A program made the translations under genes and the position numbers. From NCBI RefSeq assembly GCF_011927725.1, contig NZ_JAATJC010000001.1:1929001-1993000 (forward strand): a stretch of DNA of 64,000 nt, written 5' to 3'. The notes below the pieces were generated by a model. The model searched no databases, was not told the DNA's origin, and saw only the letters and a list, made by a program, of their open reading frames with translations. Positions within the stretch are counted from its first letter, which is position 1, and each line of letters opens with the position of its first letter. Origin of the DNA: Sphingomonas kaistensis (lineage in GTDB: Bacteria; Pseudomonadota; Alphaproteobacteria; Sphingomonadales; Sphingomonadaceae). Shown here one piece after another: positions 46,611 through 55,655 of the stretch.

Positions 46611-47831
46611 ATGCTTTACGACGCGTATGAAGTGCAGCGCAGCTGGCTGGCCGGTGCAGGACAGCTTGCGAACCTCTCCTCCAATTGGCTGAGCAACAGT
46701 GCCAACCCGTTGAGCTATCACGGGATGAGCGGGATCGTGTCGGCCAGCCTCGACGTCTTCGCCCATGCCGCCGCGACGCGCGGAAAGCCGGCTTTCGGGC
46801 TCGACACCGTCACCATCGACGGCAAGTCGCTGCCGGTCCGCGAAGAGATCGTCGACCGGATGCCGTTCGGGCAGCTGAAGCACTTCGTTCGCGAAGGCGC
46901 CCCCGAAGGACAGCCGCGGCTGCTGATCGTTGCCCCCATGTCCGGCCACTATGCGACGCTGCTTCGCGGCACGGTGGAGCGGCTGTTGCCCGGCCATGAG
47001 GTCTACATCACCGACTGGCGCGACGCGCGGATGGTGCCGCTCAGTGAGGGCACGTTCGACCTCGACGATTATGTCGACACGCTGATTGGCTGGCTCGGCA
47101 AGATTGGCCCGGGCGCGCACATGCTGGCCGTGTGCCAGCCGAGCGTCCCGGCCTATGCCGCGACTGCGCTGATGAATGCCGACAACCATCCGGCCACGCC
47201 GCGCACCCTGACGATGATGGGTGGCCCGGTCGACACCCGCGAAGCGCCGACCGCGGTCAACACGCTCGCGACCGAGCGTCCGCATGCCTGGTTCCAGCAG
47301 AACGTCGTGTGTACCGTTCCGGCCATGTATCCGGGCGGTGGCCGCAAGGTCTATCCGGGCTTCCTGCAGCTCGCCGGCTTCATGACCATGAACCTCGGCA
47401 GCCACCTCGTCAGCCATTGGGAGATGTTCAAGCATCTGGTCGACGGCGACGAGGAAGGGGCCGATGCGACCCGCGACTTCTACGACGAATATCGCTCGGT
47501 CTGCGACATGACCGCCGAATTCTACCTCCAGACGGTCGACGTGGTATTCCAGCGCCACCTGCTGCCCAAGGGCGAGATGATGCACCGCGGCCAGCGGGTC
47601 GACCCGGCGGCCATCACCCGGACCGCGCTACTGGCGATCGAAGGCGAGCGCGACGATATCTCGGGCGTGGGGCAGACCAAGGCGGCGCTGAAGCTCGCCA
47701 CCAAGCTGCCCGCCGCGAACAAGAAATATCACCTCGCGGAAGGCGCGGGCCATTATGGCATCTTCAACGGCCGCAAATGGCGCGAGAAGATCGCGCCGGT
47801 GGTCGAGCGGTTCATCGCCGCCCACGACTGA
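46611..47831 (+). CDS. phaZ: intracellular polyhydroxyalkanoate depolymerase
   Basis: 406 residues. Starts MLYDAYEVQRSW as in PhaZ1-type intracellular depolymerases. The lipase-like box has Cys175 (VCQPS) as nucleophile, as in Ralstonia PhaZ1, plus the C-terminal GAGHYGIFNGRKW with the catalytic His. It degrades stored PHB in the cytoplasm. Divergent from the exporter; a bidirectional terminator follows. Confidence 0.95.
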   Translation: MLYDAYEVQRSWLAGAGQLANLSSNWLSNSANPLSYHGMSGIVSASLDVFAHAAATRGKPAFGLDTVTIDGKSLPVREEIVDRMPFGQLKHFVREGAPEGQPRLLIVAPMSGHYATLLRGTVERLLPGHEVYITDWRDARMVPLSEGTFDLDDYVDTLIGWLGKIGPGAHMLAVCQPSVPAYAATALMNADNHPATPRTLTMMGGPVDTREAPTAVNTLATERPHAWFQQNVVCTVPAMYPGGGRKVYPGFLQLAGFMTMNLGSHLVSHWEMFKHLVDGDEEGADATRDFYDEYRSVCDMTAEFYLQTVDVVFQRHLLPKGEMMHRGQRVDPAAITRTALLAIEGERDDISGVGQTKAALKLATKLPAANKKYHLAEGAGHYGIFNGRKWREKIAPVVERFIAAHD

Positions 47832-47847
47832 GCCATCGACGAACAAG

Positions 47848-47886
47848 AAAAAGGCCGGCTCGTCGCGTGACAGGCCGACCTTTTTC
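47848..47886. terminator. bidirectional rho-independent terminator
   Basis: AAAAAGG, inner GC stem with one C-A mismatch, then GGCCGACCTTTTT: the A-run on the left serves the minus strand, the T-run the plus strand. It sits between the convergent phaZ and the small secreted protein gene. Confidence 0.85.
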
Positions 47887-47906
47887 GTTGCGACGCTTCA
47901 ATCCGT

Positions 47907-48320
47907 TCAGGGGCTGACGGAAATCTGGTCGGGAGTGTTGTTGCCATCCGCCAGCAGGAGGGCGGCAAGGCCACCCAGCGCGGCAAGGCCGACGAGCAGG
48001 GGAAGGATTCCAACCCCGCCGCCAGCCGCAACGGCTGCAGGCGTGGCGATCGGAGCGGCGTCGGCAACCGGCGGGGCGACCGGCGCGTCGAGAGTCGGGA
48101 ACACGCAGCCCGAAGCGCCCTGAACGGCGGCACCGGCAGCGGCGGCGGCGGCCGAGCCGCACAGGGCTTGGCTCGACGACGGAGCGGCGAAGGCACTGAG
48201 TGCAGCCCACGGGCTGTAATCGACGGCTGCGGTCGCCTGGGCAGCGGCGGAGGCGGGTGCCGCGGCCAGCAGGCTCAGGCTGCAGAAGGCTGCGACGAAC
48301 TTGGAACGACTAGAAATCAT
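47907..48320 (-). CDS. small exported Ala/Gly-rich protein with C-terminal hydrophobic helix
   Basis: 137 residues from ATG 48320. Signal peptide (FVAAFCSLSLLAAAPASA), an Ala-rich middle with two cysteines (ALCGS, SGCVF), then GVGILPLLVGLAALGGLAALLLA and a short acidic tail DGNNTPDQISVSP. It is not PEP-CTERM (no VPEP) and no family is recognised. Lying next to the exopolysaccharide operon, it may be an envelope protein. Confidence 0.55.
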   Translation of the reverse strand: MISSRSKFVAAFCSLSLLAAAPASAAAQATAAVDYSPWAALSAFAAPSSSQALCGSAAAAAAGAAVQGASGCVFPTLDAPVAPPVADAAPIATPAAVAAGGGVGILPLLVGLAALGGLAALLLADGNNTPDQISVSP

Positions 48321-48451
48321 GCGAGTATCCCCTCGACGCACGCGCGGCCCCGGTAAAGCTACTGGGAGCAATCACCCGACAGAACGCGCTTCGCCCACGG
48401 CAGTTGCATCCTTTCCCCTGCATCGGCGAGATTAAGAAGTCTGGCGGGGAG

Positions 48452-48469
48452 CGTGACTTGAATGTCACG
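48452..48469. promoter_or_regulatory. dyad upstream of the exopolysaccharide operon
   Basis: CGTGAC, TTGAAT, GTCACG: a 6-bp inverted repeat 28 nt before the GTG of the GT4 gene. It resembles a Crp/Fnr-type layout but the half-site spacing (8 nt between GTGA and TCAC) is not that of CRP. Possible operator. Confidence 0.35.
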
Positions 48470-48496
48470 GCTGCATGGTTAAGCGGCTTGGCCACC

Positions 48497-49621
48497 GTGA
48501 CCGACACTCCCCCCATTCTCCTTGTCGCCAACAGCAGCTGGAATCTCTCGCACCAGCGCGGCGGGCTGATCCGCGCATTCCAGGCGGAGGGCCGCTGGCC
48601 GCTCGAGGCGGTGGTGCCGCTGGGGGATCCGCCGGTAGGCTCGCTCCCGACCTATCAGGTGCCCCTGGTCGCCGACGGTACCGCCCCGCGCGCCGAGCTG
48701 AAGAGCCTGGTGGCGCTGATCGCGCTGTTTCGCCAGGTCCGCCCGGGGATCGTCCTCGGCTTCACGCCCAAGGGCAACATCTATGCCGGCCTGGCGGCCC
48801 GGGCCACACGGCGGCCGTTCCTGCCCAATGTTTCGGGACTGGGTACCGGCTTCATCCGCGGCGGCTTGTTATTGAAGATCCAGGCCGCCCTTTATCGCGA
48901 GGCGTTTCGCGGGCTTCCCACCGTTTTCTTCCAGAACCGGGACGATGCCGCCCTGTTCGAGAAAATGGGGCTGGTCACCCGCCGTCAGGTGGCGCTGATC
49001 CCGGGCTCGGGAGTCGATTGCCGCGCCTTCACCGCTCCGCCGCCAAAGCCGCGCAGCGACGGCAGGCTGAAGCTCGTCTTCGTCGGCCGGTTGCTCGGCG
49101 ACAAGGGCGTGCGGGAGCTGGCCGGGGCCATGCGGCGCCTGAAGCCGGGCTATCCCGGCCTCTCGCTGACCCTGGTGGGCGAACTCGGAGCGGCCAATCG
49201 AACCGCCGTCTCGCGGCAGGAGCTGGACGGCTGGGTGGGTGAGGGGCTTCTGACCCATGCCGGCCGCACCGACGACGTTCGTCCGTTCATCGCCGCCGCG
49301 GATGCCGTAATCCTGCCCTCCTACCGCGAAGGTATGCCCCGCGCCCTGCTTGAGGCGGCGGCGATGTCCCGGCCCCTGCTGGCCTCAGACGTGCCCGGTT
49401 GCCGGGAGATCGTCCGGGACGGCGACAATGGCCTGCTGTTCGAGGTTCGTTCGGAAGAAGCGCTCGCTTCGGCAATCGAGCGCTTCATTACCGCCGGGCC
49501 CGAACAGCGCCGGTCGTGGGCGCTGCGCTCACGCGAAATCGCCGAGCGGGAATATGACGAGCGGCTGGTGATCGACGCTTATCGAAGCGCAGTCATCGCC
49601 TTGACAGGAAAAGGTCGCTAG
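48497..49621 (+). CDS. family 4 glycosyltransferase (GT-B)
   Basis: 374 residues from GTG 48497 (VTDTPPILLVANSSWNL). GT-B with the donor site LVFVGRLLGDKGVRELAGAM and EX7E-like EGMPRALLEAAAM and the DVPGCREIV block. The LANVSGLGTGFI motif is typical of GT4 enzymes starting or extending capsule or EPS repeat units. First gene of the exopolysaccharide operon. The RBS is weak, so the start is uncertain. Confidence 0.85.
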   Translation: MTDTPPILLVANSSWNLSHQRGGLIRAFQAEGRWPLEAVVPLGDPPVGSLPTYQVPLVADGTAPRAELKSLVALIALFRQVRPGIVLGFTPKGNIYAGLAARATRRPFLPNVSGLGTGFIRGGLLLKIQAALYREAFRGLPTVFFQNRDDAALFEKMGLVTRRQVALIPGSGVDCRAFTAPPPKPRSDGRLKLVFVGRLLGDKGVRELAGAMRRLKPGYPGLSLTLVGELGAANRTAVSRQELDGWVGEGLLTHAGRTDDVRPFIAAADAVILPSYREGMPRALLEAAAMSRPLLASDVPGCREIVRDGDNGLLFEVRSEEALASAIERFITAGPEQRRSWALRSREIAEREYDERLVIDAYRSAVIALTGKGR

Positions 49622-49632
49622 GGGGCGCGGCG

Positions 49633-50415
49633 ATGTTTCGCCGTTTCTTCCAATCGCCCCGCGCCGCCGCGCGTGGCCAGTCCGGCTGGCGCGCGTACGT
49701 CGTCGGCGACGTGCACGGCTGCCTCGATCTGCTCGACAAGCTGCTGGCCGACATCGCCGAGGATCATGCCCTGCGTGGACCCGCGCGAGGACTGATCGTC
49801 CTGCTTGGCGACCTGATCGACCGTGGCCCCGATTCCGCCGGTGTACTCAAGCGGTTGCGGGAATTCGACCGGCCCGACTTCCGCCTGGTCGGCCTGGCCG
49901 GCAACCACGAGGAAGTGCTGCTCAAGATCCTCGCCGGTGACCCGACCGAGGTGGCGGGCTGGCTTCGGTTCGGGGGGGCCGAAACCTTGCTCAGCTACGG
50001 CGTCGACGCGAAGGAGCTTGAAGCGCTCAGCCCGGCGGCCGCGCAGCGGCGGATCGCCGAGGCCGTGCCGCGGCAGGACCGTCATTTCCTCGAGCAACTG
50101 GCGGATTCGATGCGGTTCGGTGACTTCCTGCTGGTCCACGCCGGCATCCGCCCAGGCGTCCCGCCCGAACAGCAAAGCCTGCGCGACTTGCGCTGGATCC
50201 GCGAACCTTTCCTTACCGATACCCGCGACCATGGGATGGTCGTGGTCCACGGCCACACCATCAGCGAACGGGTCGAGGCCGTCGGTTCGCGGATCGGGAT
50301 CGACACCGGTGCCTATGCCACCGGTCGGCTGACGGCGCTGGCCATCGAGGGCGACCGGCGCTGGCTGATCGATACGGTGGACGGCTTGCACGAAACGGAG
50401 AAGAGCCTTGTTTGA
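49633..50415 (+). CDS. PP1-like serine/threonine (metallo)phosphatase
   Basis: 260 residues. PPP-family metal motifs GDVHG (29-33), GDLIDRG, GNHEE and HGHT are all present, with a late His in LLVHAG. It dephosphorylates proteins. Embedded between a GT4 and an epimerase gene and upstream of the Wzc kinase, it may set the phosphorylation state of the EPS machinery; a Wzb-type low-molecular-weight phosphatase is absent here. Overlaps the epimerase gene by 8 nt. Confidence 0.88.
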   Translation: MFRRFFQSPRAAARGQSGWRAYVVGDVHGCLDLLDKLLADIAEDHALRGPARGLIVLLGDLIDRGPDSAGVLKRLREFDRPDFRLVGLAGNHEEVLLKILAGDPTEVAGWLRFGGAETLLSYGVDAKELEALSPAAAQRRIAEAVPRQDRHFLEQLADSMRFGDFLLVHAGIRPGVPPEQQSLRDLRWIREPFLTDTRDHGMVVVHGHTISERVEAVGSRIGIDTGAYATGRLTALAIEGDRRWLIDTVDGLHETEKSLV

Positions 50416-51463
50416 CGCGCTGTTTTCCGCCCCCGGCCTCGCGCCTCACGTGGCCGAGATGCGGGCCCGCCCGCGCCGCTGGCTGGTCACCGGTGCGGCG
50501 GGGTTCATCGGCTCCAACCTCGTCGAGGCGTTGCTGCGGCTCGACCAAGAGGTCGTCGGGCTCGACAATTTCGCCACTGGCCACCAGCGCAATCTCGACG
50601 AATTGCTGGGAGCGGTCAGCCCGAACCAGGCCGCGCGATTCCGCATGATGGTCAGCGACATCCGCGATGCGCGCACCTGCGCCGAGGCCTGTGCCGGGGC
50701 GGAGGTGGTGCTCCACCAGGCCGCCCTGGGGTCGGTCCCGCGCTCGATCGCCGATCCGCTGACCAGCCACGAGGTGAATGTCACCGGCTTCGTCCAGATG
50801 CTCGACGCCGCTCGCCACGCCGGAGTGTCCCGCTTCGTTTATGCCGCTTCGTCCAGCACCTACGGCGACGAGCCCAATCTGCCCAAGCGCGAGGAGCGGA
50901 TCGGCAACCCCTTGTCACCCTATGCGGTGACCAAGCTGGTCAACGAGCTGTACGCCGCCGTCTATGCACGCAGCTACGGCTTCAAGGCGACCGGCCTGCG
51001 TTATTTCAACGTCTTCGGTCCGCGTCAGGACCCCCATGGCCCCTATGCCGCGGTGATCCCGCGCTGGGTCGATTCCCTGTTGTTGGGGGAGGGGATCGTG
51101 ATCAATGGCGATGGCGAGACGAGCCGCGATTTCTGCTTCGTGGCGAATGCCGTGCAGGCGAACCTGCTTGCCGCGCTTGCCCCCGACGAGGCGCAGGGCG
51201 AGGTCTTCAACGTCGCCGTCGGAGAGCGGACCAGCCTCAACCAGCTGTTCGCCTTGCTGACGGACGGACTAGCGCGGCACGGCCGCAATGCGCTGGGCGA
51301 AGCGAGCTACGGGCCGTTCCGGGCGGGCGACGTCCGCCACAGCGAAGCCGATATCGGCAAGGCGGCGCGGGTTATCGGCTATGCCCCCACCCATGACATC
51401 GCTGCGGGCCTTGCCGAGGCGTTACCCTGGTACCTGGCGCAGGCGGCCGGGAAGCGGGATTGA
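50408..51463 (+). CDS. UDP-N-acetylglucosamine 4-epimerase-like NAD-dependent epimerase (WbpP/TviC-like)
   Basis: 351 residues from TTG 50408 with GGAG upstream. NAD site [10 protein letters not shown], catalytic SSTYG and YAVTK, and the ~30-residue N-terminal extension and [18 protein letters not shown] block of the WbpP/TviC branch. It makes UDP-GalNAc (or GalNAcA) for the polymer. Exact substrate is inferred. Confidence 0.85.
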   Translation: MFDALFSAPGLAPHVAEMRARPRRWLVTGAAGFIGSNLVEALLRLDQEVVGLDNFATGHQRNLDELLGAVSPNQAARFRMMVSDIRDARTCAEACAGAEVVLHQAALGSVPRSIADPLTSHEVNVTGFVQMLDAARHAGVSRFVYAASSSTYGDEPNLPKREERIGNPLSPYAVTKLVNELYAAVYARSYGFKATGLRYFNVFGPRQDPHGPYAAVIPRWVDSLLLGEGIVINGDGETSRDFCFVANAVQANLLAALAPDEAQGEVFNVAVGERTSLNQLFALLTDGLARHGRNALGEASYGPFRAGDVRHSEADIGKAARVIGYAPTHDIAAGLAEALPWYLAQAAGKRD

Positions 51464-51527
51464 GCCTGTTGCTTGCCCGGCCGATGCTTTAAGGTCATGG
51501 CGAGTTTGGAGTAAAAAAGGTCCGAAC

Positions 51528-52223
51528 ATGCGTTCAACGTTGAAATTGCCCGTCTTTGCGGCCGGCTCTCTTGCCCTGGCGCTCGGCGCCTGCGCCGACA
51601 AGCCGGGTGGCCCAATCCCGTACAACGTGACGCTTGCGCCGCCGGACCAGCCGCGCGCCCTCAGCCTGGAAGAGAATTATCGCATCGCGCCGCTCGACAC
51701 GGTGACGGTGAACGTGTTCCGCCAGAAGGACCTGTCGGGCGATTACGAGGTCGATCTGACCGGCCGGATCAGCATGCCGCTGATCGGATCGATCGAAGCA
51801 GTGGACCTTACCACCGCCCAGCTCGACCAGAAGGTCACCGCCGCCTACGCCAAGAAATATCTGGTCAATCCGGACGTCGCGGTCGGGGTCAAGTCGTCGA
51901 CCCGGCGCGCTGTCACCGTCGATGGCGCGGTGAAGTCCAGCGGTTCCTACCCGATCAACGGCCCCCTGACCCTGCTGCAGGCGATCGCCCTTTCCGGCGG
52001 AGCGTCGGAAGACGCCAATTTGCGCCGGGTGGCGGTGTTCCGGACCGTGTCGGGCCAGCGTCAGGCGGCCGCCTTCGATCTCCAGCAGATCCGCCGTGGA
52101 CAGGCGGTCGATCCGCCCATCTATGCGGGCGATATCGTGGTGGTCGACGGGTCGGGCGTGAAGGACACGCAGAAGCGGATCCTCAATAACATCCCGATCC
52201 TCTCCATTTTCCGGCCGTTCTGA
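51528..52223 (+). CDS. outer-membrane polysaccharide export lipoprotein (Wza/GumB-like)
   Basis: 231 residues from ATG 51528. Signal peptide with lipobox LGAC (Cys22); then YRIAPLDTVTVNVFRQKDLSG, the Poly_export domain, and a SLBB repeat (VTVDGAVKSSGSYPINGPLTL). It forms the outer-membrane export channel for the polymer. 37 nt before wzc. A promoter-like TTGCTT ... TTTAAG lies in the 64-nt gap before it, so this may be an internal transcription start. Confidence 0.93.
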   Translation: MRSTLKLPVFAAGSLALALGACADKPGGPIPYNVTLAPPDQPRALSLEENYRIAPLDTVTVNVFRQKDLSGDYEVDLTGRISMPLIGSIEAVDLTTAQLDQKVTAAYAKKYLVNPDVAVGVKSSTRRAVTVDGAVKSSGSYPINGPLTLLQAIALSGGASEDANLRRVAVFRTVSGQRQAAAFDLQQIRRGQAVDPPIYAGDIVVVDGSGVKDTQKRILNNIPILSIFRPF

Positions 52224-52260
52224 CCCACCGGGGTCGGGCTGCCGCAAAGGAACAGCAATC

Positions 52261-54468
52261 TTGAATCGTGATCTCGCCTTCAGTCCCAACGGGCGCCTTC
52301 CGGCGGCTCCTGGCGACCTTCCGCCGGGCGCCGCGGCGCCGGTCAACCGCGCCCGCACCGCCGTGCATCACAACCAGCTGGACCTGGCGAGCCTGCTTCG
52401 CATCGTCCGCGAATGGCGCTGGCTGATCCTTGCCGCGATGGTGCTCGGGCTGGCCGGCGGGATCATCCTCACCATGCTGACCACGCCGCTCTACCGGGCG
52501 GTGGCGACGCTGGAGGTCAATCCGCCGCAGGTGCAGGTGCTCGACAAGGACGATTCGCAGAGCCAGTCTTTCCAGAGCTGGGACTTCATCGCGACCCAGG
52601 TCGGCCTGCTGCAAAGCCGCGCCGTGGCCGAGCGCACCGCGCAGGACCTGAACCTCGCGGCCAATCCGGCCGTCGCCGGAACCGAGGGTTCGCTGCAGGA
52701 CCGACTGGCCCGCGCCACCAGCGTGGTGGCCGGCGGCCTCAACGTCACCATGCCCGAAGAAGGCACGCTGATCCGCTACACCTACACCTCGACCGATCCG
52801 CAGCTTGCTGCGACCATTGCCAATGGCGTTGCCGACAGTTTCATCAACGCCGGCCTCCAGCGCCGGTTTGAAAGCTCGGCCTATGCTCGCCAGTTCCTCG
52901 AGCGGCAGATCACCAAGACCCGCGGCGACCTCGAGCGGAGCGAGCAGTCGCTTGCCCGCTATGCGCAGGCGGAGGGGATCATCACGCTCAGCGGCGGCGG
53001 GCAGGGCAGTTCGGGTTCGCCAGAGGCCGGCAACTCGTTGCAGGGGGACAGCCTGGCCGCAATCAACGCCGCTTTGGCGCAAGCGACTGCACGCCGGGTA
53101 GCGGCCGAGGGTGCCTATCGCGCCTCCGCGGCATCCGGTCCGGGCAGCGCGGTCACGGCCTCGACCCAGGCCCTCCGCGCCAGCCGCGCCCAGGTCGAGG
53201 CGGAATATAGCGAAAAGCGCGCGTCGCTTCAGCCCGATCACCCCGAGATGATCAGCCTGCGCGAACGGATCGCCGAACTGAACCAGCAGATTGCCCGCGA
53301 AGGCGCGCAGGCCAGTGCCGGCGTCAACAACACGCTGGCGGCCGAATATCGCGGCGCGGCAGCCGCCGAGCGGGCACTTCAGGCGCGGGTCAATTCCTTG
53401 AAGGGCCAGGTCCTCGACCTGCGCGGCCGCAGCGTCCGCTACGGGATCCTGCAGCGCGAGGTCGATACCAACCGCAGCCTCTATGATGCGCTGCTTGGCC
53501 GCTACAAGGAAATCGGCGTCGCCGGCGGCATCGGCACCTCGCCGATCTCGATCGTCGATCGGGCCGAGCCGGCAGGCTCGCCGTTCAAGCCGAACCTCCC
53601 CAAGAACCTGCTGGCCGGCCTTGCGCTTGGCCTGATCGGCGGGCTTGGGGCAGCGGTTGGCCTCGATCTCCTGCGCGACACCATCCGCACCCGTGAGGAC
53701 ATGCGGTCCAAGCTTGGGCTCGCCTGCATCGGCCAGATCCCCAAGCGCCAGACCAAGGGCGATTTCGTCGAGGACCTCAAGGATCCGGGTTCATTGGTGT
53801 CCGAAGCCTATAGCGCCACTGCTGCGGCGCTTCGCTTTACCACCGAACATGGCGCGCCGCGGGTGATGATGGTCACGTCGACCTCGCCGGCCGAAGGCAA
53901 GTCGTCGTCGGCGCTTGCGCTGGCGCAGAACTTCGCCCGCCGCGGGGTGAACGTGCTGCTGATCGATGCCGATCTTCGCAAGCCGGCCTTCCGTGCCGCC
54001 AATGACGAGATCGGGCTGACCAAGCTCCTTACCAACGAGGAGGAACTGCTCGGCCACGTCGCGCCGACCCAGTTCGACAATCTGTCGCTGCTGCCGTGCG
54101 GAACACTGCCGCCCAACCCGGCCGACCTTCTCGCCACCGCGCGGTTCGGAATGATCATCGAGGAAGCGCTGCAGCACTTCCAGATGGTGCTGGTCGATTC
54201 ACCGCCGGTGATGGGCCTCGCCGATGCGCCGCTGATCGCCCACACCTGCCGCAATGTGCTGTTCGTGGTCGAAAGCGCCCGCACCCGCACCCGGCAGGCG
54301 GCCGAGGCGCTCAACAACCTCGAGGCTTCCGGCGCCCACCTGCTGGGCGGTCTGCTGACCAAGGCCAGCGAGGCCAATGGCAACTACAGCTACTATAATT
54401 ATCGCTACGGCGAGCTTGCCGACAAGCGGGAGCGGATCGCCCTTATTCCCCATCATCAGGAAGGGTGA
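52261..54468 (+). CDS. polysaccharide chain-length and tyrosine kinase protein (Wzc/GumC-like)
   Basis: 735 residues from TTG 52261 (AAAGGA upstream). Wzz domain with two membrane helices (~53-75; ~445-470) and a long coiled-coil. C-terminal BY-kinase: Walker A SPAEGKSSS (~543), Walker A' VLLIDADLRKP (~564), Walker B VLVDSPPV (~642) and a tyrosine cluster YSYYNYRYGEL (~707-717) for autophosphorylation. With the Wza-like channel it exports the polymer. Confidence 0.94.
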   Translation: MNRDLAFSPNGRLPAAPGDLPPGAAAPVNRARTAVHHNQLDLASLLRIVREWRWLILAAMVLGLAGGIILTMLTTPLYRAVATLEVNPPQVQVLDKDDSQSQSFQSWDFIATQVGLLQSRAVAERTAQDLNLAANPAVAGTEGSLQDRLARATSVVAGGLNVTMPEEGTLIRYTYTSTDPQLAATIANGVADSFINAGLQRRFESSAYARQFLERQITKTRGDLERSEQSLARYAQAEGIITLSGGGQGSSGSPEAGNSLQGDSLAAINAALAQATARRVAAEGAYRASAASGPGSAVTASTQALRASRAQVEAEYSEKRASLQPDHPEMISLRERIAELNQQIAREGAQASAGVNNTLAAEYRGAAAAERALQARVNSLKGQVLDLRGRSVRYGILQREVDTNRSLYDALLGRYKEIGVAGGIGTSPISIVDRAEPAGSPFKPNLPKNLLAGLALGLIGGLGAAVGLDLLRDTIRTREDMRSKLGLACIGQIPKRQTKGDFVEDLKDPGSLVSEAYSATAAALRFTTEHGAPRVMMVTSTSPAEGKSSSALALAQNFARRGVNVLLIDADLRKPAFRAANDEIGLTKLLTNEEELLGHVAPTQFDNLSLLPCGTLPPNPADLLATARFGMIIEEALQHFQMVLVDSPPVMGLADAPLIAHTCRNVLFVVESARTRTRQAAEALNNLEASGAHLLGGLLTKASEANGNYSYYNYRYGELADKRERIALIPHHQEG

Positions 54469-55655
54469 TGCGGGGAGAGGGGGCCGCGTCGGCTCGGCGA
54501 TCATGTTTGGAATGGCTGGGGCTCGCAGCGGTCCTGCTGCTTGCGGTGCAGGCCGGCCGTTCGGCGTTCGTCGCCGCCGAAGGTGAGCGACGTCCGGCTG
54601 CGGCGCACGCCGTGTGGCCCTCGCATCCCGTGCCGCAAGCGACCCTCGCCCTTGCCAGCATCGGTGCCGCGGCCCGCGAAGGCCGGGCGCCGGACGCGCA
54701 GGCTTTGGAGCAGATCCGCAGCGTCGGGCGGGCCGATCCACTTGCCGTAGATCCGCTGCTGGTGACGGCGACCGCGCGTCTTGCTGCCGGCGACCGGCAG
54801 GAGGGCGAAAAGCTGTTGAAGGCCGCGCTCCACCGCGAGCCGCGCTCGTCCGCCGCCCACTTCCTGTTGGCCGACCTCTACGTCCGCGAGCAGCGGGTCG
54901 GCGACGCGCTGGTCCATGTCGGGGTGCTCGGCCGCCGGATCCGCGGCGGCGGTGCCGAGCCGTTCGCGGCGGCGCTTGCGATCTACCTGCGCGATCCTTC
55001 GAAGATCGCCGAGGTGCGCCCGATGCTGCAAGGCAATGCGGCGCTTCGCAAGTCGGTCATGATCAACCTCTCGCAAGACCCCTCCGCGGCCACCTCGCTG
55101 CGCCTGCTGACCGGGCGCGGGGACAGCGGGGAGGAGTGGTTCCGGAACGCCTTCGAGCGGCAACTCGCGGGTGGCAACGTCGGCGGGGCACGCGCCTTGC
55201 TCGCCGCCGCGCGGGTTCGCGGCGGCGGCACGGCGCTCACGCCCTGGTCCGCCGGCGACGAGGCCGGGCCGCTGTCCTGGCGCCTGCCCGCGACGTCGGA
55301 CGGGGTGGTCGAGCCGGTCTCGGGCGGTCCGCTGCGGCTGGTCTTCTATGGCCGGGCCGATGCTTCGCTTGCCGACCACCTGCTATTGCTGCCGGCTGGC
55401 CGCTATCGCTTCGAGGCCCAGTTCGCCGGGACGCCCCCGCCCGGCACGTTCGAATGGCGCGTGACCTGCCTGCAGGGCGCGCGCCCGCTTGCCACCTGGC
55501 CGGTCTCCGCGCCCGCGAGCGCACAACTTCTGGACGTTCCCGCCGATTGCCCGGCGCAGCGCGTGGCATTGTGGGGACGTCTCGGCGAATTCCCGCGCAC
55601 GACCTCCGCAGAACTTGTCCGGGTCGCCCTCAATCCGGTGATGGCCACGCCATGA
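54468..55655 (+). CDS. TPR-like membrane protein of the EPS operon
   Basis: About 395 residues from ATG 54468, whose A is the last base of the Wzc stop; a GTG at 54465 is possible. One N-terminal helix (WLGLAAVLLLAVQAG), then TPR-like helical repeats (LLVTATARLAAGDRQEGEKLLKAAL, SAAHFLLADLYVREQRVGDAL), then a beta-rich C-terminus with two cysteines. Not recognised as a known family. Its place between wzc and wzy suggests an accessory of polymerisation or export. Confidence 0.7.
   Translation: MRGEGAASARRSCLEWLGLAAVLLLAVQAGRSAFVAAEGERRPAAAHAVWPSHPVPQATLALASIGAAAREGRAPDAQALEQIRSVGRADPLAVDPLLVTATARLAAGDRQEGEKLLKAALHREPRSSAAHFLLADLYVREQRVGDALVHVGVLGRRIRGGGAEPFAAALAIYLRDPSKIAEVRPMLQGNAALRKSVMINLSQDPSAATSLRLLTGRGDSGEEWFRNAFERQLAGGNVGGARALLAAARVRGGGTALTPWSAGDEAGPLSWRLPATSDGVVEPVSGGPLRLVFYGRADASLADHLLLLPAGRYRFEAQFAGTPPPGTFEWRVTCLQGARPLATWPVSAPASAQLLDVPADCPAQRVALWGRLGEFPRTTSAELVRVALNPVMATP

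Noticed and set aside
47907..48320. PEP-CTERM/exosortase substrate
   Set aside because: The VPEP motif and the Arg-rich end are missing; no exosortase gene is in the window.
48452..48469. CRP binding site
   Set aside because: GTGA and TCAC are 8 nt apart, whereas CRP needs 6; only a generic dyad is claimed.
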